DNA of 17,038 nucleotides, from the NCBI GenBank assembly GCA_034409055.1, contig DAOUMU010000120.1:1-17038 (forward strand), in the 5' to 3' direction. A model generated the notes under the pieces. The model ran no database searches and was not told the origin of the DNA. It saw only the letters and a program-made list of their open reading frames with translations. The stretch comes from DAOUMU01 sp034409055 (GTDB lineage: Bacteria > Chloroflexota > Anaerolineae > 4572-78 > J111). Below, one piece after another: positions 6,982 through 14,105 of the stretch. A program made the translations under genes and the position numbers. Each line of letters starts with the position of its first letter. Within the stretch, counting starts at the first letter, position 1.

Positions 6982-7618
6982 CTGGATGTGCCATCCTCCA
7001 CTCTACCAGTCCTTTTAGCGCCCCGGTGGGGCAAAGGCCCACACAATTACCACAAAAAACACAGGTGGTGTCAGGCATGTCCTCATCAAAGAAAGTCGCT
7101 ACATGGCTATGGATGCCTCGTTTACCCCAGGTCAGAGCGTAGGTGTACTGCACGTCGTCGGCGCAAGCCTGGATACAGCGCCAGCACATGACACATTGTG
7201 AGTAATCGCGGATGTAAAAAGGATTATCAACCAACACCTCAAACTGGCGAGACACGCCGCCGGCAAAACGATCGGGGTTGGCCCCATAGCTTTTAATGTA
7301 GGTTTGAATTTCCGGCGCGTCACTCAAATCAACAGTAGAGCCCAGTAATTCCAAAATGACCTTATGAGCCGTCTGTACGCGCTCGGTATTCGTTTTGACC
7401 ACTGTCTGATCGACGGCGAGGGTGACACAGGCCGGTTGCAACGCTCCCTGTCCCACCTCTACCGTACACAGGCGACAAATGGCCGGTGGCCTAAGCGAGG
7501 GATGGTAACATATACTCGGGATGTTTATGCCAACAGTGGCGGCTGCATCCAAAATAGTTGTGCCTTCTGGCACGACCACGATTTGATCATCTATGGTCAA
7601 GGTCACAGTATCACTCAT
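6974..7618 (-). CDS. HoxU/NuoG-like iron-sulfur subunit of an NADH diaphorase
   Basis: This electron-transfer subunit is related to HoxU and the N-terminus of NuoG. Residues 5-75 are a plant-type 2Fe-2S ferredoxin domain with C37, C48, C51 and C64. Two 4Fe-4S clusters follow: CVMCWRCIQAC (142, 145, 148, 152) and CVFCGNCVGLC (186, 189, 192, 196). Between residues 65 and 141 there is no cysteine, so the His-Cys 4Fe-4S domain found at this place in NuoG and HoxU is missing. The 214-residue length is correspondingly short. It would pass electrons between the NuoEF flavoprotein and an unidentified partner. It starts 22 bases after the nuoEF stop, with AAGGAG as ribosome binding site, and overlaps the DinB-like gene by 8 bases. 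No hydrogenase or formate dehydrogenase large subunit is in the window. Confidence 0.9.
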   Translation of the reverse strand: MSDTVTLTIDDQIVVVPEGTTILDAAATVGINIPSICYHPSLRPPAICRLCTVEVGQGALQPACVTLAVDQTVVKTNTERVQTAHKVILELLGSTVDLSDAPEIQTYIKSYGANPDRFAGGVSRQFEVLVDNPFYIRDYSQCVMCWRCIQACADDVQYTYALTWGKRGIHSHVATFFDEDMPDTTCVFCGNCVGLCPTGALKGLVEWRMAHPDG

Positions 7619-7640
7619 TATGCTTCTCCTTGTTTTTTTG

Positions 7641-9791
7641 TTACCTGCTACCTTGTTGCCTGCTACCTGCTACTGATAACAACTCCGGCCACCGTTTGAT
7701 GGCATCGGTGGTAGCCCAACCGGCAGACTGACCCAGGCCGCAAATACTGGTGTCGGTCATCACCTGGGCCAATTCCAGCAGAGTCTCAACATCGTCGGGA
7801 CGACCGTTACCATTCTGGATACGATCCAGAATCTCCACCTGACGTTGGGTACCAATCTGGCAGGGGTAGCATTTGCCGCAGCTCTCGTGGGCAAAAAACT
7901 GGCCAATACGAGTCAATACATCCCGCAGATCGATGCTATCATCGAAAACTATCATAGTGCCGGCCCCAATGGTTCCGCCAACCTGGGCGAAATCCTCAAA
8001 GGTAAGCGGGGTATCAAGATGTTCCGGTTTCAAAAATGTCCCGGCTGCACCACCGGTCAAAATGCCTTGCAATTCTCGACCTTCAAACAGGCCCCCGGCC
8101 ATATCATAAATCAGGTGACGCAAGGCGACCCCAAAGGGAACCTCGTACACCCCCGGCCGCTTGACCGAGCCACTGACGGCAAACAGTTTGGTTCCGGCCG
8201 ATTCCTTGGTGCCCAGTGAATTATACCACGTTCCACCGTGAATGATGATGGGTGGAACCTTGGCCAGGGTTTCGACATTATTGATGACGGTGGGCCGGCC
8301 CCACAAACCGTGGCTGGTGGGATAAGGGGGACGCAAGCGGGGGAAGCCTCGCCTGCCTTCGATAGACTCCATCAGGGCTGTCTCCTCGCCGCAGACATAA
8401 GCCCCGGCCCCGCGTCGCACGGCAATGCGGCAGGTCACACCGCTCCCCCGAATATTCTCGCCCAACCAGCCGGTCTTCTCCAATTCGGCCACAGCGTGGC
8501 GGAAACGTTGATAGCCGGAGTAATATTCACGGCGCACGTAGATAAAACCCTGCTCCGCCCCAACGGCATAGCAGGCAATAATCAACCCCTCAACCACCCG
8601 AAATGGGTCGGTGTCCATCAACACCCGATCTTTGAAGGCACCGACCTCGCTCTCGTCGGCGTTACAAATAACGTAGCGGGGGGTAGACGGGTTGACCGCC
8701 GTCAGTCGCCATTTAAGACCGGTGGGGAAAGCGGCTCCACCCCGCCCCACCAATTTACTGGCTTTAATTATCTCAACGACCTGTTCCGGCGTCATGCCCT
8801 GGAGAAAAACTTTACGCAAAGCGGCCAGGCCGCCCTGGGCCTGATACTCATCGAGGCTGGTGGGGTCAACCACATTGGCGTTGGCCAGGGCCACCTTCAC
8901 CAGCCCCCCGATTTTATTCGACTGTTGGCTATGGCGGGGTTCATTGAGCAGCAAAGCACTTATTCGCTCGGGCGTTAGCTCAAAGTGGCGCGTGTCGTTA
9001 ACCAGCGCCGCCGGAGCGTGATCGCACAGACCCAGGCAACGAATTGGCTCGAGAGTGTATTCGCCGTCGGCGGTTGTTTCCCCCGGCTTGATCTGCAAAT
9101 GCCGGCAGAGGGCGGCCAGCACCTTTTCTGAACCTCGCATAGCGCAAGGCGCATCTTCACAAATGCGGATGATCTTTTTACCGACCGGCCGGGTATAAAG
9201 CATGGTGTAAAATTCAGTCACACCGTACACGTCAGCCAGGGGAATATTGAGGGCATGGGCAATACGCGTAACGACCGGACGGGGCAACCATCCCCCATAA
9301 ATGGCCTGGGCTTCAAGCAGTATTTCCAGCAAGAGAGAGCGATCTGGCACGCCGGTTCCCCACAACCAGTCCCGTTCGATCAGCAACTTTTCCAGGGCTC
9401 TACCCTGGGGAGAAACCGGACCGATTTCTTGCCACAGGGTCCCAAGCCACTTCACCAACGAATCCTGATCGATATCAGGCAGCAGGAACAGGTTATATTT
9501 GTAATTCCAATCCAGAGAAGCTAACGCCTCACCGGAAAAGGTGGCCTGGTCTTTCAAACGAACCGCCTGAAACAGCTCGTAATTGGCCAGCAAGGCCAGG
9601 CGTGGAGCCAGGTCGTTCACGTTCAGGCCAGGGATGGTCGATCCCTCGCGCAGACCAATTTCTACCCACTCATCAGAGCGCAGCACCCCCTGCTGAGCGT
9701 GTTGCACAAAAACTCGCAGCCAGAACAGGCTGGCCCGATGAACACCATTGTTGCCAAGATCAATAGCAAATCTTTCCAGTTTTTGGTTCAT
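7641..9791 (-). CDS. Fused NuoE-NuoF NADH diaphorase with a novel N-terminal extension
   Basis: The 716-residue flavoprotein oxidises NADH (or reduces NAD+) through FMN and iron-sulfur clusters. Residues 1-145 are an uncharacterised, cysteine-free, Trp-rich extension. NuoE covers 150-282, with the 2Fe-2S ligands C211, C216, C252 and C256. NuoF follows: FMN loop GRGGAAFPTGLKW (349-361), NADESEVGAFKDR (377-389), nucleotide-binding GAGAYVCGEETAL (461-473), an SLBB-like stretch near 535-560, and the 4Fe-4S ligands C638, C641 and C644 in SCGKCYPC, with C684. The usual NuoF C-terminal 2x4Fe-4S ferredoxin extension of hydrogenase HydB types is absent; the separate HoxU-like gene downstream supplies such clusters. 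The last residues, VAGSRQQGSR and the TAA, are encoded by a heptamer repeat. A promoter-like pair lies upstream at 9827-9854. Confidence 0.93.
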   Translation of the reverse strand: MNQKLERFAIDLGNNGVHRASLFWLRVFVQHAQQGVLRSDEWVEIGLREGSTIPGLNVNDLAPRLALLANYELFQAVRLKDQATFSGEALASLDWNYKYNLFLLPDIDQDSLVKWLGTLWQEIGPVSPQGRALEKLLIERDWLWGTGVPDRSLLLEILLEAQAIYGGWLPRPVVTRIAHALNIPLADVYGVTEFYTMLYTRPVGKKIIRICEDAPCAMRGSEKVLAALCRHLQIKPGETTADGEYTLEPIRCLGLCDHAPAALVNDTRHFELTPERISALLLNEPRHSQQSNKIGGLVKVALANANVVDPTSLDEYQAQGGLAALRKVFLQGMTPEQVVEIIKASKLVGRGGAAFPTGLKWRLTAVNPSTPRYVICNADESEVGAFKDRVLMDTDPFRVVEGLIIACYAVGAEQGFIYVRREYYSGYQRFRHAVAELEKTGWLGENIRGSGVTCRIAVRRGAGAYVCGEETALMESIEGRRGFPRLRPPYPTSHGLWGRPTVINNVETLAKVPPIIIHGGTWYNSLGTKESAGTKLFAVSGSVKRPGVYEVPFGVALRHLIYDMAGGLFEGRELQGILTGGAAGTFLKPEHLDTPLTFEDFAQVGGTIGAGTMIVFDDSIDLRDVLTRIGQFFAHESCGKCYPCQIGTQRQVEILDRIQNGNGRPDDVETLLELAQVMTDTSICGLGQSAGWATTDAIKRWPELLSVAGSRQQGSR
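7644..7677. repeat. Heptamer repeat (CCTGCTA type) encoding the NuoEF C-terminus
   Basis: The units CCTGCTA, CCTTGTT(G), CCTGCTA, CCTGCTA and CTGATAA run through the last ten codons of the nuoEF gene. They are 7-base units with one extra base. The repeat directly precedes (on the minus strand) the gap to the HoxU-like gene. Confidence 0.65.
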
Positions 9792-9826
9792 TTTTCCGCC
9801 TCGGTGCAGATATTAACGTCTTTGTC

Positions 9827-9854
9827 TTTATATCTCTAAATTGTATCATCTCAA
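9827..9854 (-). promoter_or_regulatory. Predicted promoter of the nuoEF-hoxU-like operon
   Basis: On the minus strand, TTGAGA (9854-9849) and TATAAA (9832-9827) are separated by 16 bases; each matches the sigma70 consensus at 5 of 6 positions. Transcription would start near 9820, about 30 bases before the nuoEF ATG at 9791. The -35 box lies in the outer arm of the palindromic element. Confidence 0.5.
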
Positions 9855-9942
9855 TAATCCTGGGTGGGGTAGGGGCGAGGAAACTCGGAGAGCAGGTTGT
9901 TTACTCCGAAACCCTCAATCCGAGTTGCCTCGCCCCTACTTT

Positions 9943-9970
9943 TTGAGAAGATACATTGGATGGTTATAAA
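9943..9970 (+). promoter_or_regulatory. Mirror-image promoter-like pair facing right
   Basis: TTGAGA (9943-9948) and TATAAA (9965-9970), again with a 16-base spacer, form the symmetric counterpart of the leftward promoter. If active, it would transcribe into the 3' end of the minus-strand methyltransferase/MTHFR gene as antisense RNA. No plus-strand gene follows. Confidence 0.35.
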
Positions 9971-10051
9971 GGGACGGTGGAGGTCCCCCCGTCGGTCTGT
10001 CCATTAGAACAATAGTAACCTAAATTAAGAACTGCGTCAAATGACCGTCGG

Positions 10052-11905
10052 TTATAACAACTCGATCACCTCGGAGGCCAGATCGTAGCGGCCAAAGGCG
10101 GGCATCAGGTAGATGCCCTGGGCCAAGGAACGCAGTTGTAAAACCAGATCACGGGCCATGGCCACACCCTCCTGAGCCCCCTTTTCGCCGGCGTGGCGTA
10201 TCCGCTGACGAGTCTCGGCGGGGATGTTGATACCGGGCACTTCATTATGCAAGAAATCGGCGTGGCGGGCGTTGTAGAGGGGCAACACCCCGGCCAAAAG
10301 GGGCAGGTTGAGCGGACCGTACTCGGCCTCGTAGCGGGTAATAAAAGTCCGGGCGCTGGCCAGGTCATAAATCGGTTGGGTCAGAGCAAAATCGGCCCCA
10401 TTCTGAATTTTGCGGTGCAGCAACCTGAGCTCGCGTTCAGGATCGGCCGGAGCCAGATTGAGAGCACAGCCCACCAAAAAATTGGTCGGCTGGGTCAAGG
10501 GTTCACCGCCGTAATCAAGTCCCTGGTTGAAGCCCTGCTTGAGCAGTTGAATCAGCCCGGTCGGGACCACGTCGTAATCGTTGAGAGCGTCAGGATAGTC
10601 GCCGATGGTGGTCGGGTCGCCCATGACCACAAAAATATTACGCACATTCAGGGCATGGGCGGCCAGCAAATCACCCTGCACCCGCAGAATGTTGCGGCCT
10701 CGGGTGGGAAAATGCAGAACCGTGTCCATATTGAGCCGGGACTGAATCAGGTGGCACACGGCCCAGGGACTCATGCGCATGCGGGAACGGGGGCTATCGG
10801 CCACGTTGATGACATCGGCCCCGGCGGCTTGTAAGGTAGCCGCTCCGGCCAGCAACTTCTCGGCAGAAAAGCCTTTGGGCGGGCTCATTTCCACGCTAAC
10901 CACAAATTCACCGGCGGTCAATTTACGAGCCATGCGAGTCGGTTCCAGGACACCGGGCGCGCCGACTCGCCTGACCTCGTCGCCAGGCAAGCGGGGCAAG
11001 CGGGGCACCTGGCGAGTGGGGTCATCCAGGGCAGCGCGCATGTGGGTGATGTGCTCGGGGGTGGTGCCGCAACAGCCGCCGACCAGTCGCGCCCCGGCCT
11101 CCACAAAAGCCAGGGCATAATCGCCGAAATATTCGGGCGCAGCCGGGTACATAATCCGGCCACCAACCCGCTCCGGCCAACCGGCGTTAGGTTGGGCGGA
11201 GAGGCGCGTGCCGTCAGGCAGGGCTTCGGCCAGGCGCTGCAAAGTTCGCAGCAAGTCGGCCGGTCCGACCGAGCAGTTCAACCCAATTACGTCAATGGCC
11301 AGGTCGGCCAGTTCCTCGGCCACTTTTTGAGGCGTATGGCCCAGCGGGGTGCGACCGTCCTCGGTAAAGGTCAGTTGGGCCACAACGGGAATGTCCACAG
11401 AGACCTGCCGGGCGGCCAGGATGGCCTGCCGCAGCTCCAACAAGTCGGCAAAGGTTTCAAAGATCAACACATCAACCCCACCTGCCACCAGTCCAGTCAC
11501 CTGCTCCTGAAAGGCCGAGCGGGCCTGGTCGGCGCTCAAGCGGCCCAGGGGAGCCAATCTCGGTCCTAACGGGCCAATCGACCCGGCGATAAATACCTCT
11601 TTGAAAGCGGCATCGACCACGCGCCGGGCCAGTTGAACTCCGGCCTGGTTGATATCAATCACTTTATCGGCCAGTCTATGCTCGCCTAATTTATAGCGAT
11701 TGGCCCCAAAGGTATTGGTTTCTATCACATTCGCTCCAGCGTCGATGTAGACCCGGTGAATATCGGCGATCAGGGCCGGGCTTTCCAGATTAAGCGCGTC
11801 GAAGCAACGCTCAAAAGGAATGCCTTTGGCGTAAATCATAGTGCCCATCGCCCCATCACACAGGAGTGGCTGGGTGTCCAGTTTTTGTAGAAATTTGTTG
11901 GTCAT
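10052..11905 (-). CDS. Bifunctional homocysteine S-methyltransferase / methylenetetrahydrofolate reductase
   Basis: This is a fusion of the YitJ/MetH-N type. The N-terminal ~300 residues are a homocysteine S-methyltransferase barrel starting LLCDGAMGTMIYAKG. Its zinc ligands are C211 (GLNCSVGP) and C278-C279 (VGGCCGTTPEH). After a Pro-rich linker (about 295-325), the MTHFR barrel begins FVVSVEMSPPKG, with a catalytic-type glutamate, and includes the FAD-site motif VVMGDPTTIGDYP. Together they make 5-methyltetrahydrofolate and transfer methyl groups to homocysteine. The domain lacks the B12-binding part of full MetH. The ATG at 11905 is preferred (617 residues) because GAGGAA lies 5-6 bases upstream. 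A GTG at 11926 would overlap the DUF1786 gene. The 14-base gap from that gene suggests one transcript. Confidence 0.92.
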   Translation of the reverse strand: MTNKFLQKLDTQPLLCDGAMGTMIYAKGIPFERCFDALNLESPALIADIHRVYIDAGANVIETNTFGANRYKLGEHRLADKVIDINQAGVQLARRVVDAAFKEVFIAGSIGPLGPRLAPLGRLSADQARSAFQEQVTGLVAGGVDVLIFETFADLLELRQAILAARQVSVDIPVVAQLTFTEDGRTPLGHTPQKVAEELADLAIDVIGLNCSVGPADLLRTLQRLAEALPDGTRLSAQPNAGWPERVGGRIMYPAAPEYFGDYALAFVEAGARLVGGCCGTTPEHITHMRAALDDPTRQVPRLPRLPGDEVRRVGAPGVLEPTRMARKLTAGEFVVSVEMSPPKGFSAEKLLAGAATLQAAGADVINVADSPRSRMRMSPWAVCHLIQSRLNMDTVLHFPTRGRNILRVQGDLLAAHALNVRNIFVVMGDPTTIGDYPDALNDYDVVPTGLIQLLKQGFNQGLDYGGEPLTQPTNFLVGCALNLAPADPERELRLLHRKIQNGADFALTQPIYDLASARTFITRYEAEYGPLNLPLLAGVLPLYNARHADFLHNEVPGINIPAETRQRIRHAGEKGAQEGVAMARDLVLQLRSLAQGIYLMPAFGRYDLASEVIELL

Positions 11906-11919
11906 AAGTTCCTCATTAT

Positions 11920-13065
11920 TTACCACAACGACTTATTGCCATGACCGCGCAAGGCTTCGTCAATAACCCCGATCCACGCCGGCCACACAACCGTACAGGC
12001 TCGAACCAAACCATAGCTGCCGGTCAGCATCATATCGCCAAAAGGGGTAGCCTGGTACGGATTGAGACGTGAGCCACGTAAAAAGTTGCGGCGGGGACCG
12101 GTGATAGACAGAAAATCAAGGGGCATAACCTCGGTTCTAAACATCACCGCGCCGTGACCATTGCTGCCAAAGATTTCGTCGTGGGTTAAGTTCCCTTGGG
12201 CCAGCCGAATCAGATAGCCCTCAAGCTGTTGGGAGGTGATTTCACCGGTGTGATGCTCAAACACGCCTTCGATACCCTCGCTGATATCACCATTGCTCTG
12301 GCCCAGGCGAAAGGCCAAGCAGTGGAAGTTGCCAATATTGGCCACAATGGCTGGCCGGGTCTGGCGGACACGGGGGTCCTCCAGGGCACCGAGGACGGCC
12401 GCAGGAGCGGTGTCCATGAGCATCAGGGGTACGTCAGGCCGGGCGGTTCGGGCAATACGCGCGGTTGCCTCCATCCGGGTCATAATTTGGGGAACGTCCT
12501 CAGCCAAAAAAGCAAAGGAGGTCAGGTTATTGCGGGCCTTGATGCAGCTTTCAATATACTCAAATCGGAACAGGCGATCACTGATGCCGGGCGGAGCGTT
12601 GCCGTGGTCAAAAACGGCCACGGCGATAGCATCCAGTTCGCGATCCAGATCAACGCCAAAGCGGGAAAAAACAGCGGCAATAGCCTGATAGTCGAAGTCC
12701 CCCATCGTCAGCCGGGTGGCGTGCCCGTTAACCGTCGCGGCTTCCTCTTCACTGACGATGGTAGCGCCCATAGCCTCCACCCGGCTGGGGTCATCGTCAA
12801 AGGTGCGGGCAGCATCGGGCGTTATCCAAAGCGGATAGCCGGCCTGAGCGTGGTCACGAGCGGCCCAGGCACAGGGTCCCCCCCCCATCAGGACCCCGGT
12901 CAGCAGGACGCCATCACCTCGCCGGGTGGCAGCTCGGATTTGTTGGGCCAACATAACCGTTGGCGACGGTAAGACCAGCTTATAACAGTTTTCGACTTCT
13001 TTATCACTGTCAAAGAGTAAAATATCCTGGGTACCGGTGCCAACATCGACCGCTAATATTTTCAT
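11920..13065 (-). CDS. DUF1786 family protein (ASKHA-type fold)
   Basis: The 381-residue protein begins MKILAVDVGTGTQDILLFD, a phosphate-1-like loop of the ASKHA (sugar kinase/HSP70/actin) superfamily. It continues with NCYKLVLPSPT, a GVLMGGGP motif, and a second glycine-containing loop, AIVANIGNFHCLAFRL, in the C-terminal half. These match DUF1786 (COG4012). Databases sometimes label the family pyruvate formate-lyase activating-like, but no radical-SAM CxxxCxxC motif is present here, so that label should not be used. The ATG at 13065 has GGAGGAG 6-7 bases upstream; the ATG at 13080 is part of that site. It immediately precedes the methyltransferase/MTHFR gene, which hints at a link to folate or one-carbon metabolism. 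Function unknown. Confidence 0.8.
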   Translation of the reverse strand: MKILAVDVGTGTQDILLFDSDKEVENCYKLVLPSPTVMLAQQIRAATRRGDGVLLTGVLMGGGPCAWAARDHAQAGYPLWITPDAARTFDDDPSRVEAMGATIVSEEEAATVNGHATRLTMGDFDYQAIAAVFSRFGVDLDRELDAIAVAVFDHGNAPPGISDRLFRFEYIESCIKARNNLTSFAFLAEDVPQIMTRMEATARIARTARPDVPLMLMDTAPAAVLGALEDPRVRQTRPAIVANIGNFHCLAFRLGQSNGDISEGIEGVFEHHTGEITSQQLEGYLIRLAQGNLTHDEIFGSNGHGAVMFRTEVMPLDFLSITGPRRNFLRGSRLNPYQATPFGDMMLTGSYGLVRACTVVWPAWIGVIDEALRGHGNKSLW

Positions 13066-13146
13066 AGAACTCTCCTCCATAAAATAATAACTTAAAAATC
13101 AGACTTACTCATCGGACCAGAAAATTGAATTGCATGCAGAGCATCG

Positions 13147-13167
13147 GGAGTAAGAAGTAGGGAGTAG
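13147..13167. repeat. Heptamer repeat (AGTAGGG type, 3 units)
   Basis: The units GGAGTAA, GAAGTAG and GGAGTAG are in 7-base phase, about 80 bases upstream of the DUF1786 start. They are the reverse complement of the CCCTACT repeat at 2716-2750. Confidence 0.6.
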
Positions 13168-13261
13168 ACAGTATTTCCCGACACGATTTGCGTTGCGCTT
13201 GTAGCCAGAATTATAATCGGGTGAATCCAAGAGGTGGCCAGGGACACGCAAGTGAGTGACG

Positions 13262-13343
13262 TATTGCGTATTGCGTGGAGGTGATTTTTATGCCCTGCGC
13301 TTTCCGCTCTTCTACGCTTAACGCTTTCCGTTGCGCCTACGCC
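13262..13343. repeat. Heptamer repeats: TATTGCG x2, then degenerate ACGCTTT-like units
   Basis: TATTGCG is repeated exactly at 13262-13275. From about 13285 to 13343 the sequence falls into degenerate 7-base steps around CGCTT/ACGC, such as TTAACGC and TTTCCGT, up to the stop region of the 13351 gene. The rest of the 13066-13350 spacer shows nothing else recognisable. Confidence 0.5.
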
Positions 13344-13350
13344 ACTTTTT

Positions 13351-13965
13351 TTACTTTTTCTTCTTAGGGAGTTGTTTCTCCACATACAGTTTGCCGGCCG
13401 GGGTGGTACTCATGTGGCCGGTTTTGGTGATTTTTATCCAATTCTGATGATTGGCCGTCATTTGCAAACTGTTTTCAATGTTGAGAGGGGCGCGAATATT
13501 CGCTTCTCGATAACAGGTATAGACGTGATCAATTTTGATCGGTTTTTGCTTAATAATATATTGTAAGTAATATAAAAAAACCAGATTGCGTTCTTCGTTG
13601 GTAATGGGTAATTTGGTATCCATAAACTCGACTAAGGAGGGACGATCGGCGTTGGCGTCAAGCTTAAGGGCTTCAATATAGGTGTAAGTAGGGACAGGCA
13701 CAGGCGGCTTTTTAGGTTGGGGCGACGGCTCAGGGGGGGGAGGCGTTTCGGGGGGTTCAGCAGCTTCTCCGGCCTGGTCAGGTTGAACTCCGGTTTTAGT
13801 CGCTTTTTTGCTTCTCCTTCGTCTGGTCGACTTAACCGGCTCCTCAGCCGCTTCTTCTCCCAGAAACTGTACTTTGAAATCCTTATAAATCGCCCTGACA
13901 AATGTCTCGCTGCCCTCAACCTCCAGAATGCCCTGGGATAAATCAATTTTTAGCTTTGTAGTCAT
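13351..13965 (-). CDS. Unknown protein with disordered Pro-rich linker and C-terminal winged-helix-like domain
   Basis: The 204-residue protein has three parts. Residues 1-37 form a small beta-rich start (TTKLKIDLSQGILEVEGSETFVRAIYKDF). Residues 38-95 are low complexity: a basic patch TRRRRSKKATK, then a Pro/Glu-rich linker. Residues 100-200 form a folded domain with NEERNLVFLYYLQYIIKQKPIKIDHVYTCYREANI, then LQMTANHQNWIKITKTGHMSTTPAGKLYVEKQL. That pattern resembles a winged helix with a C-terminal beta-wing. The tail is Lys-rich (PKKKK). DNA or RNA binding is plausible but inferred. AAGGG lies about 8 bases before the ATG at 13965. A minus-strand TATAAT at 14037-14032, with TTGTTA at 14061-14056, is a likely promoter. 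It is divergent from the first glycosyltransferase. Confidence 0.7.
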   Translation of the reverse strand: MTTKLKIDLSQGILEVEGSETFVRAIYKDFKVQFLGEEAAEEPVKSTRRRRSKKATKTGVQPDQAGEAAEPPETPPPPEPSPQPKKPPVPVPTYTYIEALKLDANADRPSLVEFMDTKLPITNEERNLVFLYYLQYIIKQKPIKIDHVYTCYREANIRAPLNIENSLQMTANHQNWIKITKTGHMSTTPAGKLYVEKQLPKKKK

Positions 13966-13986
13966 ATTGACGCCCTTCCATTAGTC

Positions 13987-14005
13987 GCTTTATGCATCAT
14001 AAAGC
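13987..14005. promoter_or_regulatory. Perfect palindrome in the divergent promoter region
   Basis: GCTTTATG-CAT-CATAAAGC has 8-base arms and a 3-base centre. It lies between the predicted minus-strand -10 box (14032-14037) and the 13351 gene start at 13965. That position fits an operator downstream of the promoter, or a 5'-UTR hairpin. No regulator is identified. Confidence 0.45.
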
Positions 14006-14044
14006 AACGGATTTAACATCCCTCTTTATCGATTATATCACATT

Positions 14045-14074
14045 CTGACAAATCATAACAAGGTTTGGTACTAT
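14045..14074 (+). promoter_or_regulatory. Promoter of the first glycosyltransferase
   Basis: CTGACA (14045-14050, 5 of 6 to consensus) and TACTAT (14069-14074) are separated by 18 bases, with the start expected near 14081. The pair overlaps the minus-strand promoter (TTGTTA 14061-14056, TATAAT 14037-14032), giving face-to-face divergent promoters. Confidence 0.45.
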
Positions 14075-14105
14075 ATTCCCACTAAAAAGAGATTTTTTGT
14101 TATCT

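Larger units (their letters stand above)
9826..9971. repeat. Nested palindromic element with promoter-like outer arms
   Basis: The inner arms are GTAGGGGCGAGG (9869-9880) and CCTCGCCCCTAC (9928-9939), followed inward by AACTCGGA (9882-9889) and TCCGAGTT (9919-9926) after one mismatch. This gives a 21-position stem around a 29-base loop. The outer arms at 9826-9854 and 9943-9971 match in inverted orientation at 22 of 29 positions, including 12 of 13 for TGTATC-AT/TT-CTCAA. The element separates the methyltransferase/MTHFR gene from nuoEF. No T-run follows the stem in minus-strand reading, so a classic terminator is unlikely; a MITE- or REP-like element is a better fit. Confidence 0.7.

Noticed and set aside
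9869..9939. Rho-independent terminator after the methyltransferase/MTHFR gene
   Set aside because: The stem is strong, but on the transcribed minus strand no T-run follows it; the T-run is on the other side.
9963..10057. Inverted pair GGTTATAAAGGGACGGT / ACCGTCGGTTATAAC
   Set aside because: The match is gapped and one side overlaps the stop region of the methyltransferase/MTHFR gene; it could easily arise by chance.
11920..13065. Pyruvate formate-lyase activating enzyme
   Set aside because: Some databases use this name for DUF1786, but the sequence lacks the radical-SAM cysteine motif and has ASKHA-like glycine loops.
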